Shown: in pieces, positions 8,537-17,124 of the stretch | Layout of the letters: every line of letters begins with the position of its first letter | Numbering within the stretch: the stretch's first letter is position 1 | DNA from: Tsuneonella mangrovi | GTDB taxonomy: Bacteria > Pseudomonadota > Alphaproteobacteria > Sphingomonadales > Sphingomonadaceae | Direction: 5' to 3' | Assembly (NCBI RefSeq): GCF_002269345.1 | Contig: NZ_CP022889.1 | Span: 2,522,501-2,586,500 of the forward strand | DNA: 64,000 nucleotides | Made by a program: the position numbers and the translations under genes | Notes under the pieces: model-generated | Told to the model about the DNA's origin: nothing | The model's database searches: none | What the model saw: the letters and a program-made list of their open reading frames with translations, nothing else

Positions 8537-9826
8537 ATGCAGGTTTCGCGCCGGACCCTGCTGCGAACGGGTGCGCTTGCTGGCATTGGTGCAGCCGCTG
8601 CGACAGTTCCGTTGGGGCGTTTCGCCTTTGCGGCGGACCTGGATCCCTGGACGAATGTGGCGCAGCTCGAGCGGAACTATGTCGACAAGAAAGAGGTCGC
8701 GAATATGGTCGCGGCCCTGGGTTGGAGCCAGCAGACTCCCGATTTCCTCTCGCGCGGTACTCTGGCTTTCGGTGCGAGCGCGCCTGCGGGGCCGGACAGC
8801 CTCTATCGCATCTATTCGATGACCAAGCCGATCACCGGAATGGCGGCGATGCAGCTGATCGATGCGGGCAAGCTCGGGCTCGACCAGCCAGTCTATGACA
8901 TTCTGCCCGCCTACAAGTCGATGACGGTCCAGAAGACCTACGACGGTTCATTGACCGACGTCGAACCGGCCACGCGCCCGATCACGATCCGCAACCTGCT
9001 GACCCACACCGCGGGATTGGGCTATGCGATCATCCAGAAGGGACCGATCCGTTCCGCCTATATTGCCGACGGGCTGGCTGCCGGGCAGCTTGCCAAGCTG
9101 CCCATTCCGGGAGTGAGCACCAATATCCAGGCACCGAGCCTGAAGGCGTTCGCCGACCGGCTTGCAAAGCTGCCGCTGGTATACCAGCCAGGCACCCACT
9201 GGTCGTATTCGGTCGGGCTCGACCTGCTCGGGCGGGTTATTGAAGTCGCCAGCGGCCAGCCGTTCGACCGCTACCTCGAAGAGCATATTTTTGAACCATG
9301 CGGGATGCACTCGACCTTTTTCGAAGTGCCATCGAATGACGTTTCGCGGCTGACCACCAACTACCTCGTGGCCAATGGCACTTTGATCGCGGGCGACCCT
9401 GGGACGGACTCGGTTTATGCGGAGCCGCCACCCTATCCGATGGGCGGGTCCGGGTTGGTCAGTTCCGCGCGTGACTATGACCGGTTCCTTCAGATGCTGC
9501 TCGGTTACGGAACGATCGGCGGAAGGCGAGTGATGAGCGAACTTGCGGTGCGCGTTGGGACTTCCAATCTCCTCCCGGACGGTGCCAGCGTTAAGGGCAC
9601 ATGGATCGAAGGCTCGGGTTTTGGCGCGGGCGGTCGGGTCGGACTAGGGGCGAGTGCTAGAACGTTTGGGTGGTCCGGCGCCGCAGGTACGGTCGGATTT
9701 GTCGATTTTCGCCATCGGCTTCGTGCTAATCTGATGACGCAATATATGCCATCCAACAGCTATCCGATCTATTCCGATTTCCATGCTGCGGTGGCAAACG
9801 ATCTCAACGATACGAGCAAGACATGA
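8537..9826 (+). CDS. Serine hydrolase, class C beta-lactamase / esterase fold, Tat-exported
   Basis: 429 residues. The N-terminus has a twin-arginine-like signal SRRTLLRTGALAG ending near FAFAAD, so the protein is probably exported folded. The beta-lactamase (PF00144-type) domain carries the nucleophile motif SMTK (94-97) after YRIY, a Tyr-containing WSYSVGLDLLGRVIE block for the second catalytic motif, and HTAG. Members include esterases, peptidases and AmpC-like lactamases; the substrate cannot be told. The start at 8537 (MQVSRR) is preferred over the start eight codons upstream because it gives a compact signal peptide. It overlaps the nudC start by four bases. Confidence 0.88.
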   Translation: MQVSRRTLLRTGALAGIGAAAATVPLGRFAFAADLDPWTNVAQLERNYVDKKEVANMVAALGWSQQTPDFLSRGTLAFGASAPAGPDSLYRIYSMTKPITGMAAMQLIDAGKLGLDQPVYDILPAYKSMTVQKTYDGSLTDVEPATRPITIRNLLTHTAGLGYAIIQKGPIRSAYIADGLAAGQLAKLPIPGVSTNIQAPSLKAFADRLAKLPLVYQPGTHWSYSVGLDLLGRVIEVASGQPFDRYLEEHIFEPCGMHSTFFEVPSNDVSRLTTNYLVANGTLIAGDPGTDSVYAEPPPYPMGGSGLVSSARDYDRFLQMLLGYGTIGGRRVMSELAVRVGTSNLLPDGASVKGTWIEGSGFGAGGRVGLGASARTFGWSGAAGTVGFVDFRHRLRANLMTQYMPSNSYPIYSDFHAAVANDLNDTSKT

Positions 9827-10695
9827 CGCCGCCGGTCGCCTTTGCCGGATCGCCGCTCGACCGGGCCGACCAGGTTCGCGCCGACCCGGAACGGCTGGCG
9901 GGCTTGATGAACTGGAAGGCGCGGCTGTTGCGGCTCGACGGGCTTCTTCCCGCGATTGCGGACGACGGCGGTCTGCTCTGGGGTACGCTGGCAGATGCCG
10001 CTCCCGAAGTGGAACTGGTGTTCCTCGGCCTCGACGATGGCAAGGCGTGTTTCGCTGCGGTGCCGCTGGAAGGCGACAACCTGCCGGCTTACGCGATCCG
10101 CGACATCTGGAACCTGCTCGGCGCGCTCTCGCCACCGGACCTGGCGACGTATGGCGGTGCGCGCAGCCTGGTCGACTGGCATGCGCGGCACCGTTTTTGC
10201 GCCAAATGCGGGCAACCGACGGCGCTCGCCAAGGGCGGCTGGCAACGCAATTGCGGGTCGTGCGGCGCGCAACATTTCCCGCGCACCGATCCGGTGACGA
10301 TCATGCTGGTCGAGCACGACGGAAAACTGATGCTCGGGCGCGGGCTCGGCTGGCCCGAGGGCCGCTATTCGGCGCTGGCCGGCTTTGTCGAACCCGGAGA
10401 AACGATCGAGGAAGCTGTCGCGCGTGAAGTGCTCGAGGAGACGGGCGTGATCGCGCACAGCGTGCGCTACGTCGCCAGCCAGCCGTGGCCGTTCCCGAGC
10501 CAGCTTATGATGGGCTGTCACGCGATGGCCGATGGCGAGGATATCCAGCTCGACACAACCGAGCTTTCCGAAGCGCGCTGGTTCACTCGCGACGAAGTGG
10601 CGCATGCGATGGCGGGAGGGGCCGATCCGGCATTCCTGCCGCCGCCGCCGACCGCGATTGCTCACACCCTGCTAGCATGGTGGCTTGCCCAATGA
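9823..10695 (+). CDS. nudC: NAD(+)/NADH diphosphatase NudC
   Basis: Hydrolyses NADH to NMNH and AMP, and in E. coli removes NAD caps from RNA. 290 residues: variable N-terminal domain, zinc ribbon with Cys126/129 and Cys144/147 (CAKC...CGSC), then the Nudix box from GFVEPGE (187-193) to REVLEETG (201-208), followed by SQPWPFPSQLM, the sequence that marks NudC within the Nudix superfamily. Start and stop overlap both neighbours by four bases (ATGA), so it is translated as part of the serine hydrolase / nudC / FrnE-like / SDR run. Confidence 0.97.
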   Translation: MTPPVAFAGSPLDRADQVRADPERLAGLMNWKARLLRLDGLLPAIADDGGLLWGTLADAAPEVELVFLGLDDGKACFAAVPLEGDNLPAYAIRDIWNLLGALSPPDLATYGGARSLVDWHARHRFCAKCGQPTALAKGGWQRNCGSCGAQHFPRTDPVTIMLVEHDGKLMLGRGLGWPEGRYSALAGFVEPGETIEEAVAREVLEETGVIAHSVRYVASQPWPFPSQLMMGCHAMADGEDIQLDTTELSEARWFTRDEVAHAMAGGADPAFLPPPPTAIAHTLLAWWLAQ

Positions 10696-11372
10696 CCGAA
10701 ATCGTCCCGATCGCCATCTGGTCCGATGTGATGTGCCCGTGGTGCATCATCGGTTACCGCAACCTGCAGCAAGGCCTCGCGATGCTCGAGGGGGAGATTG
10801 AGGCGCAGGTCAGCTGGTTGCCGTTCGAACTCAACCCGGACATGCCGCCCCAGGGCGAGGAAAGCCGCGCGCATATCGCCCGCAAGTACGGTCGCACCGG
10901 GGAACAGGCGAAGCAGGCTTCCGACATGATGGCCGAGCGTGCGCGGGCGGCAGGCTTCCCGTTCGATTATACCGGCGAAGGCGAGGCGCCGCCGTCGATG
11001 TTGTGGAACACCTTTGATGCGCACAAGCTCCTTCGCTGGGCGCTTGCGACTGAAGGTCCGGAGGCGCAGACGCGGCTCAAGCTGGCGCTGTTCGCCGCCC
11101 ATTTCCAGCAGCGCCGCCGCATTGGCGAACGCGATGTGCTGCTCGACGTAGCTGCTGAACAAGGGTTCGACCGGGAGGCAGTTGCTGCCGCGCTCGACGA
11201 TGAGCGTCTTGCGCAGGAGGTGCGTGCGGAAGAACGCCATGCGTGGGACATGAACGTTACCGGGGTTCCGGCGATGGTGATCGACGGCAAGTTCCTGGTT
11301 CCCGGAGCGCAGGAGCCGGAGACCTACGCCAATGTGCTGCGCCGGATTGTGGAGCGCAGGAACGATGGCTGA
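10692..11372 (+). CDS. FrnE-like DsbA-family oxidoreductase (cytoplasmic)
   Basis: 226 residues, no signal peptide. The redox motif CPWC at 15-18 in WSDVMCPWCIIG, a helical insert, and the closing VTGVPAMVIDGKFLVPGAQ are typical of the FrnE / 2-hydroxychromene-2-carboxylate isomerase-like branch of the DsbA family. Members act as cytosolic thiol-disulfide oxidoreductases or glutathione-dependent isomerases; the two-cysteine motif favours the former. The start ATG at 10692 overlaps the nudC stop. The end overlaps the SDR gene by eight bases. Confidence 0.9.
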   Translation: MTEIVPIAIWSDVMCPWCIIGYRNLQQGLAMLEGEIEAQVSWLPFELNPDMPPQGEESRAHIARKYGRTGEQAKQASDMMAERARAAGFPFDYTGEGEAPPSMLWNTFDAHKLLRWALATEGPEAQTRLKLALFAAHFQQRRRIGERDVLLDVAAEQGFDREAVAAALDDERLAQEVRAEERHAWDMNVTGVPAMVIDGKFLVPGAQEPETYANVLRRIVERRNDG

Positions 11373-12186
11373 TTTCTCGGGCAAGGTCGCGGTGATCACC
11401 GGCGGGGCCAGCGGAATCGGGCTCGCGATCGCGCGCTATCTGGTGGATGCGGGCGGGGCTGTCGTCCTCGCGGACCTTCCGGGCGAGCGGCTCGATGAGG
11501 CGGCGTCCGCGCTGGGCGATGCCGCGCTGGCTGTGCCGACTGACGTGACAAAACCCGAACAGATCGAGTCTCTGGCGGATGTAGCGTTCGGTTGGCGTGG
11601 GCGGGTCGACCTGTTGCTCAACAACGCCGGAGTTGGCGGTCCGCGCGGCAAGCAGTGGGAAGTCGATCCCGACGTGGCCCGCCGTCATTTCGACGTCAAC
11701 TTCTGGAGCGTGTGGGAGGGGTGCCGGGTGTTCGCTCCGCGCATGGCGGCGCAGGATCATCCCTCGGCGATCTACAACACCGCGTCGGAAAACGCGTTCT
11801 TTTGCGCCGTGCCGCAGTCCGGAGCCTACATCGCCGCCAAGCACGCCGTGCTGGGGATGACCGAGAGCCTGCGCGAGGACGTGCCCGACCATGTCAGTGT
11901 CGGCACGCTAATCCCCGGTTGGGTGGCCACGGCCATCGGGCCGGAGCAGGTGATGAAATACGGCATGGATGCCGACCGGTTCGCGTCGATCGTGGTGCCG
12001 CAAATGCTTGCGGGGGAACGGTTCTCGGTCGGCCATGCCTACAACGTTGTCCCCGTCCATGAACGGATCGACGCGCTCGACGCGGCGTTCGCCAAGTTCG
12101 CGCCGCGCTACGAAGGCGACGACGAGTATGATGTCCGCACGGTGATCGCCCGTGCAAATGCTGGTCGCGGCGGCGGCGGCAGCTAG
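11365..12186 (+). CDS. Short-chain dehydrogenase/reductase
   Basis: 273 residues, NAD(P)-dependent oxidoreductase. The cofactor motif TGGASGIG is at 12-19, with NNAG in the middle and the catalytic pair Tyr-x3-Lys in SGAYIAAKHAV. Asp at the end of beta-2 (VVLADLPGERL) suggests NAD preference, though this is weak evidence. The substrate is unknown. It is the last gene of a four-gene overlapping run, and its stop overlaps that of the convergent FAD-linked oxidase. The C-terminus ends in a short Gly-rich tail. Confidence 0.93.
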   Translation: MADFSGKVAVITGGASGIGLAIARYLVDAGGAVVLADLPGERLDEAASALGDAALAVPTDVTKPEQIESLADVAFGWRGRVDLLLNNAGVGGPRGKQWEVDPDVARRHFDVNFWSVWEGCRVFAPRMAAQDHPSAIYNTASENAFFCAVPQSGAYIAAKHAVLGMTESLREDVPDHVSVGTLIPGWVATAIGPEQVMKYGMDADRFASIVVPQMLAGERFSVGHAYNVVPVHERIDALDAAFAKFAPRYEGDDEYDVRTVIARANAGRGGGGS

Positions 12187-13547
12187 CCTGCGCCGCCCAA
12201 CGCGCCGCCGAACAGGTTGCCCGGATCGTACTTGGCCTTGATCTTGGCCAAGCGAGCGTAGTTCGGCCCGAAGCCTGCCTTAGTGCGCGCCAATTCGTCG
12301 CGATCGAGGTAGTTGAGGTAAACCGTCCCGTCGGAAAATGGTTTGAGCTTCTCGTAGCAGGAGCGGGCGACAGCGGTCGCTTCGGCATCGAGCGCCGGAT
12401 CTTCCCATCCAGCGGAAATGCCGAGATTGTAGCGCGCCGCACGATTGGCGAACGCGGTGTCTTCCGCTCCAACCCGGCCGACCGCACCGCCGAGCGATTC
12501 CATGAAGACCAGAGAATATTCCCCTGGTATCGTCCGTACTCCGTCGATCATCACATCGACCAGCTCGTCGCTCAGGTCGTCGACGAAGATCGATTTCCAA
12601 TAGAACCGCCCGCCGTGGGGTGATGCGCCTGCGAAGGATTGCTGGAATTCGACATAGGGCTGCGTGGCGATGAACCCGGTGATCATGTCGCCAAGTTCGA
12701 GCAGCGGCTGCAGTTCTGCGCTCGCAACTTCCTCGCTCCCGACATGACACGCGACCACGGCGGCGCATGGCTGCCCATGCCATTCGGGCGGGAAAGTCTC
12801 GTCGGCAGGAATCTTCATGAACACCGGGACCAGCGTCACATCGTCCGAGGCACCGTGCATGAATTCGCGGACATAGCGCATGACCTTGTGGGCGCTTTCG
12901 AGAGGGTAGAACGCCCATGCCGTGACGATTTCGGTACCGATCGAATGCAGACGGAAATCGAACCGTGTAACGATCCCGAACTGGCCGCCCCCGCCGCGCA
13001 GAGCCCAGAACAGGTCGGGGTGTTCGGCCGTGCTCGCCTCGACGATTTTGCCGTCGGCCAGCACGACTTGCGCGCCGATCAGGTTGTCGATCGTGAGACC
13101 AGCCTTGCGCGCGAGGAAACCGATCCCTCCGCCCAGCGTCAGCCCGCCGACGCCCGTGCTCGGCTCGATCCCTGCCGTCACTGCCAGCCCGTGTTCCTGA
13201 GTCGCTGCATCGAGCCCGCCCAGCAGGGCACCTCCGCCGACATGGGCGATCTTTGCTTCGGGATCGACAGAGATCGAATCCAGCGACGAAAGATCGATGA
13301 CCATGCCGCCTTCAGGGAGCGAAGCCCCGGAAACCGAGTGGCCACCGCAGCGGGCGACCGCTTGCATCCCGGCATCCCGCGCCGCTTTCACGGCCAGCGC
13401 CACATCGGCTGCAGAACCGCATTGCGCGATCACCGCTGGTCTCGATTCGATCATCCCGTTCCAGATCGCACGGGCCTGTTCATAGCCTTCGTCGACCGGC
13501 GTCAGGATCGATCCGCCAAAGCCATCTATCTGGAATTCCGCGCTCAT
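12183..13547 (-). CDS. FAD-linked oxidase, berberine-bridge type
   Basis: 454 residues. The N-terminal FAD_binding_4 (PCMH/VAO) domain has ARCGGHSVSGASL, whose His in the GGHS motif is the usual covalent FAD attachment site, and GGGIGFLARKAGLTIDN. The C-terminal BBE segment reads YLDRDELARTKAGFG...YDPGNLF. The second attachment Cys seen in bicovalent members is not obvious. Enzymes of this group oxidise sugars, alcohols or alkaloid-like substrates; the substrate here is unknown. The ATG at 13547 has a strong GAGGGGG ribosome site. Gene ends overlap with the convergent SDR. Confidence 0.92.
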   Translation of the reverse strand: MSAEFQIDGFGGSILTPVDEGYEQARAIWNGMIESRPAVIAQCGSAADVALAVKAARDAGMQAVARCGGHSVSGASLPEGGMVIDLSSLDSISVDPEAKIAHVGGGALLGGLDAATQEHGLAVTAGIEPSTGVGGLTLGGGIGFLARKAGLTIDNLIGAQVVLADGKIVEASTAEHPDLFWALRGGGGQFGIVTRFDFRLHSIGTEIVTAWAFYPLESAHKVMRYVREFMHGASDDVTLVPVFMKIPADETFPPEWHGQPCAAVVACHVGSEEVASAELQPLLELGDMITGFIATQPYVEFQQSFAGASPHGGRFYWKSIFVDDLSDELVDVMIDGVRTIPGEYSLVFMESLGGAVGRVGAEDTAFANRAARYNLGISAGWEDPALDAEATAVARSCYEKLKPFSDGTVYLNYLDRDELARTKAGFGPNYARLAKIKAKYDPGNLFGGALGGAG

Positions 13548-13673
13548 TGCAAAGCCCCCTCGAGTTTTGGGGAGCTGCGAACCTCGTGCATCATGCGCGT
13601 TCGCTCTTCCCCCAACCATTGGTTTCGCGACCGCGTCCGTTTGAGGATCAGCCTAGCGAAAAGGCTCGTGGGG

Positions 13674-14066
13674 TCAAATCAGCCCCAGCTTGCTCAGCTT
13701 CCCGGCAAGCCGCCCAGGCATCGCGTCGCCGACCACTTCGCCCTCGGCCAGATCGCGCGGGGCATTCTCTTCCGCAAGGTAGCGCCAACCCTGGTGGGCG
13801 CGCTTGGGTGTCGGATAGACGAGGATAAGCTTCGGCTCGAGCCAGATTGTCCAGCGCCCGTCAGGTCGCTGTTCGAACTCGCTGATCGGGCTCCGTGCCT
13901 TGATGGTGTGATCGAGGATCCAGTAGAGCGACCCGCCGATCATCTCTTCGTGCCGTTTGGGCAGGTAGCGGGTGGTCATTTCCGCGCGATCGCCGCGTTC
14001 GACCCACGCGCGCAGGTTCTCAAGCGAGCCTGAGCGGTAGGCGATCTTGGTCATTGAAAGCGGCAT
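13674..14066 (-). CDS. DUF1489 family protein
   Basis: 130 residues with no signal peptide or membrane segment. Sequence such as KIAYRSGSLENLRAWV, TTRYLPKRHEEMIGGSLYWILDHTI and FQGWRYL-like LAEENAPRDL matches DUF1489, a conserved alphaproteobacterial family without assigned function. Start at 14066 (MPLSMTKIAY) or 14054 (MTKIAY). It lies between the FAD-linked oxidase and mgtE, all leftward, with a 37-base gap to mgtE upstream, so it may be co-transcribed with mgtE. Confidence 0.85.
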   Translation of the reverse strand: MPLSMTKIAYRSGSLENLRAWVERGDRAEMTTRYLPKRHEEMIGGSLYWILDHTIKARSPISEFEQRPDGRWTIWLEPKLILVYPTPKRAHQGWRYLAEENAPRDLAEGEVVGDAMPGRLAGKLSKLGLI

Positions 14067-14103
14067 GGATAGCCACATAGCCCTTGCTCGGGCGAGTGCA
14101 ACG

Positions 14104-15576
14104 TCAGGCGAGGCCCACCAGCACCGCCAGCCCGAGGAAAGAGAAGAAACCCATCACGTCGGTCGCGGTGGTCACGAACACCGCCGATGACACCGCCGGG
14201 TCGACGCGCAGCCGCTCCAGAGTGACCGGAACCACGATCCCGGCAATCCCTGCCGTGAGGTTGTTGATTACCATCGCGGAGCCGATCACCGCGCCCAGCA
14301 GGGGGTTGTGGAACAGCAGGAACGTGCCGCCCCCGATCAGCGTGCCGAGTGCGATCCCGTTGGCGCATGCGATCGTCAGCTCGCGACCAATCGCGCGCCA
14401 CGTGTTGGCGCTGGTCAGCTGGTTGGTAGCAAGCGCGCGGACGGTTACTGCCAACGTCTGCGTACCGGCGTTGCCGCCCATACCCGAGACGATCGGCATC
14501 AGCACCGCAAGCAGCGCGAACTTGGCGATTGCGCCCTGGAACAGCCCGACCACCATCGACGCGAGTATTGCGGTGCCGAGGTTGATCACCAGCCAACTGA
14601 GCCGCGCGCGCACGGTCAGCGCGATCGGCTCGTTGATGTCGCCGTCGCCGGCACCCGAAAGCAACAGTGCGTCCTCGCCAGCCTCTTCGGAGATAATGTG
14701 CACCACGTCGTCGACCGTCATCTGACCGACCAGCCGCCCAGCCTCGTCGACCACGGCGGCCGAGATCAGCGCGTATTTCTGGAACATCAGCGCGACTTCT
14801 TCCTGGTCCATCGTCACCGGGATCAGCGTCTGGTCGCGCTTCATCACGTCGCTCAGGCGGATATGGCGCGGCGTCCGCAGCACCCAGCTAAGCTGGCAAG
14901 TGCCGACCGGCTTGTGTGCCAGGTCGACTACAAACACTTCCCAGAAATCTGTTGGCAGTGCGTCAGGGTCACCCGCTTCGTCGCGCAGATAATCGATCAG
15001 GTCGCCCACGCTGATGTGTTCGGGCACTGCCACGAACTCGCGCTGCATCAGGCGACCGGCGGTTTCCTCCGGATACGACAGCGCGCTTTCGATCGCGGCG
15101 CGGTCTTCCGGCTCCATTTCCGCCAGGACTGCCGCCTGTTCGTGCGGATCGAGGTCCTCGATCAGCTGCACCGCGTCGTCGGTTTCGAGCTGTTCGGCGA
15201 TTTCCGCCACTGCGTGGGCGGGTAGCGCGTCGATCATGTCCTCGCGGACGTAATCGTTCAGCTCGGAGATCACTTCGCTCGAGAGCAGGTCGGATACCGC
15301 TTCGGCGAGAGCCGGGCGATCCTCGCGCCCGACAAGCTCGAACAGGTCGGCAACGTCGGCCGGGTGGAGCGGCTCGACGAGGTCGTAGACTTCGCCCTTG
15401 TCGCCGGCATCGAGCGCCTCGACTACGCGGCGGACAAATTCCGACTTCAGGCGGTTTTCCTCGTCGTGGCGCTCATCATCGACGCGATCGTCGGGCTTGC
15501 CGCCCTCGTCGGGGCGCTCGCTCGCGCCCGCTGCGTCTTCGCGCAGGTCTTCGTCGATGAGTTCATCGCTCGCCAT
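14104..15576 (-). CDS. mgtE: Magnesium transporter MgtE
   Basis: Inner-membrane Mg2+ channel of 490 residues. It has an acidic N-terminus, the MgtE N-domain (AELAEQ-like repeats, VYDLVEPLHPADVADLFELV), two CBS domains in the middle (DVMKRDQTLIPV..., GRLVGQMTVDDVVHII), then about five membrane helices from residue 310 onward containing MPIVSGMGGNAGTQTLAV and the pore-lining segment, ending at GLAVLVGLA. In this family the cytosolic domains close the pore when Mg2+ is high. The ATG at 15576 (MASDELIDED) is preferred over the longer open frame. Confidence 0.96.
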   Translation of the reverse strand: MASDELIDEDLREDAAGASERPDEGGKPDDRVDDERHDEENRLKSEFVRRVVEALDAGDKGEVYDLVEPLHPADVADLFELVGREDRPALAEAVSDLLSSEVISELNDYVREDMIDALPAHAVAEIAEQLETDDAVQLIEDLDPHEQAAVLAEMEPEDRAAIESALSYPEETAGRLMQREFVAVPEHISVGDLIDYLRDEAGDPDALPTDFWEVFVVDLAHKPVGTCQLSWVLRTPRHIRLSDVMKRDQTLIPVTMDQEEVALMFQKYALISAAVVDEAGRLVGQMTVDDVVHIISEEAGEDALLLSGAGDGDINEPIALTVRARLSWLVINLGTAILASMVVGLFQGAIAKFALLAVLMPIVSGMGGNAGTQTLAVTVRALATNQLTSANTWRAIGRELTIACANGIALGTLIGGGTFLLFHNPLLGAVIGSAMVINNLTAGIAGIVVPVTLERLRVDPAVSSAVFVTTATDVMGFFSFLGLAVLVGLA

Positions 15577-15675
15577 GTCGCCTGCTCTAGGGAGGCGGGG
15601 GCGAAACGCAAGCAGCGGGTGACATTGACGCACAGCGCCCTATATCGGCGGCGAACCAACCAGCAGGAGTTCCAG

Positions 15676-16140
15676 ATGGCCGCCGAAAAGCTCACTTTCA
15701 CTCTCGACACCGGCAACGGGGAAGGCGGCGACGTCGTGATCAAGCTGCGCCCGGACCTTGCCCCCAACCACGTCGCGCGGATCGCCGAGCTGGCGAGCGA
15801 GGGCTTTTATGACGGCGTGGTGTTCCACCGCGTGATCCCCGGTTTCATGGCGCAGGGCGGTGATCCGACCGGGACCGGCATGAGCGGTAGCGACAAGCCC
15901 AACCTCGCGCAGGAATTCAATGCAGAGCCGCACGTGCGAGGCACTTGCTCGATGGCCCGCACGCAGGACCCGAACAGCGCCAACAGCCAGTTCTTCATTT
16001 GCTTCGACGACGCCCGGTTCCTCGACCGGCAGTACACCGTATGGGGCCAGGTCGAGAGCGGGATGGAACACATCGACGCGCTGCCCAAGGGCGAACCGCC
16101 GCGCGAACCTGGCAAGATCGTGAAGGCGACCGCCAGCTGA
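15676..16140 (+). CDS. Peptidyl-prolyl cis-trans isomerase, cyclophilin type
   Basis: 154 residues, cytoplasmic (no signal peptide). The cyclophilin core is complete: VVFHRVIPGFMAQGGDPTGTG with the catalytic Arg in FHRVIPGF, then CSMAR and SQFFICF...LDRQYTVWGQV. The family catalyses proline isomerisation and helps protein folding. The start ATG has an AGGAG site at 15665-15669. It diverges from mgtE with a gap of 99 bases and ends 26 bases before a convergent LysR gene. Confidence 0.96.
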   Translation: MAAEKLTFTLDTGNGEGGDVVIKLRPDLAPNHVARIAELASEGFYDGVVFHRVIPGFMAQGGDPTGTGMSGSDKPNLAQEFNAEPHVRGTCSMARTQDPNSANSQFFICFDDARFLDRQYTVWGQVESGMEHIDALPKGEPPREPGKIVKATAS

Positions 16141-16166
16141 CGAAACTACGGCTGGGGCGCGGCGGC

Positions 16167-17048
16167 CTAGAGCCCTGCGCCAACCAGCCAGTCATGGAAT
16201 AGCCGCACCGGCCGCTGCTCCAGGTCGCGCGGGCGGCACACGAACCAGTACGAATACGGGCTCTCGACGTCGACGTCGAACAGGCGCGCCAGGCGGCGGT
16301 CGCCCGAGCGCTTGAAGTGATCGTCGTGCATGATCGCGATGCCGAGACCTTGCGCGGCCGCTTCGAGCAACAACTGGCCCGAATCGTAGTGATCCACCGC
16401 CGCGGGCTCGAAATTCTTCAGCCCCAAAGCGTCGCGCCAGGCCTTGAAGCTGTCGGGCAATTCGTTGTGGATCAGGAACGTGTGCCGCGAGAGCTTCTCT
16501 GCGTCCGGCTTCCCGCCCAGTTCTGCGGCGATGTCTTCCGACGCGATCGCATAGACCCGGTTGTGGTCGAGCCGAACCGCGTGGAGCGAAGGATCGGGTT
16601 CCTCAAGCAGCACGATCGCAGCATCGAGGGTATCGCCCACCCGGTCGAGCAGGTGCGGGCCGGTATCGATATCGATGTGCAGCCGGGGATGGAGCTTGCG
16701 CAGCTCGGCGAGGCGCGGGAACAGCCGCTGCCCGCCGAACAGCGGCAGCACGCCCAGGTGCAGGCGCATCACGCCAAGGTTGTCGGACTGGTTCTCCACC
16801 GCAGAAGCGAGCGCCTCGATATGCGGCGCGACCGCATCGAAAAACATCTTGCCATCGTCGGTCAGCTGCATCGCCTGGTGCGCGCGTGTGAACAGCTTCT
16901 TGCCGACAAACTCCTCCAGCGTGCCGATCCGCCGCGACAGCGCCGACGGGCTGAGGTTGAGCTCGGCCGCCGCAGCGCGCGCCGAACCGAGGCGCACGAC
17001 GCGCAGGAAGGCCTCGAGGGCACGCAGGGGCGGAAGACGTCGGGTCAC
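16167..17048 (-). CDS. LysR-family transcriptional regulator
   Basis: 293 residues, full length for the family. The helix-turn-helix LGSARAAAAELNLSPSALSR (16-35) is followed by RIGTLEEFVGKKLFTRAHQAM, then a complete two-lobe effector domain. Start is GTG at 17048, directly before TRRLPPLRALEAFLRVV, the expected LysR opening. GcvA-like subgroup by wording. The ligand is not identifiable; neighbours (cyclophilin, corC) do not suggest a target. Confidence 0.9.
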   Translation of the reverse strand: MTRRLPPLRALEAFLRVVRLGSARAAAAELNLSPSALSRRIGTLEEFVGKKLFTRAHQAMQLTDDGKMFFDAVAPHIEALASAVENQSDNLGVMRLHLGVLPLFGGQRLFPRLAELRKLHPRLHIDIDTGPHLLDRVGDTLDAAIVLLEEPDPSLHAVRLDHNRVYAIASEDIAAELGGKPDAEKLSRHTFLIHNELPDSFKAWRDALGLKNFEPAAVDHYDSGQLLLEAAAQGLGIAIMHDDHFKRSGDRRLARLFDVDVESPYSYWFVCRPRDLEQRPVRLFHDWLVGAGL

Positions 17049-17124
17049 GGGGCGATGATGGGGGTGGGCAAGCCTGTTGTCGAGATGATTGTGAGCAAGC
17101 GCAGCATACGGTCACAAAAGCCGG

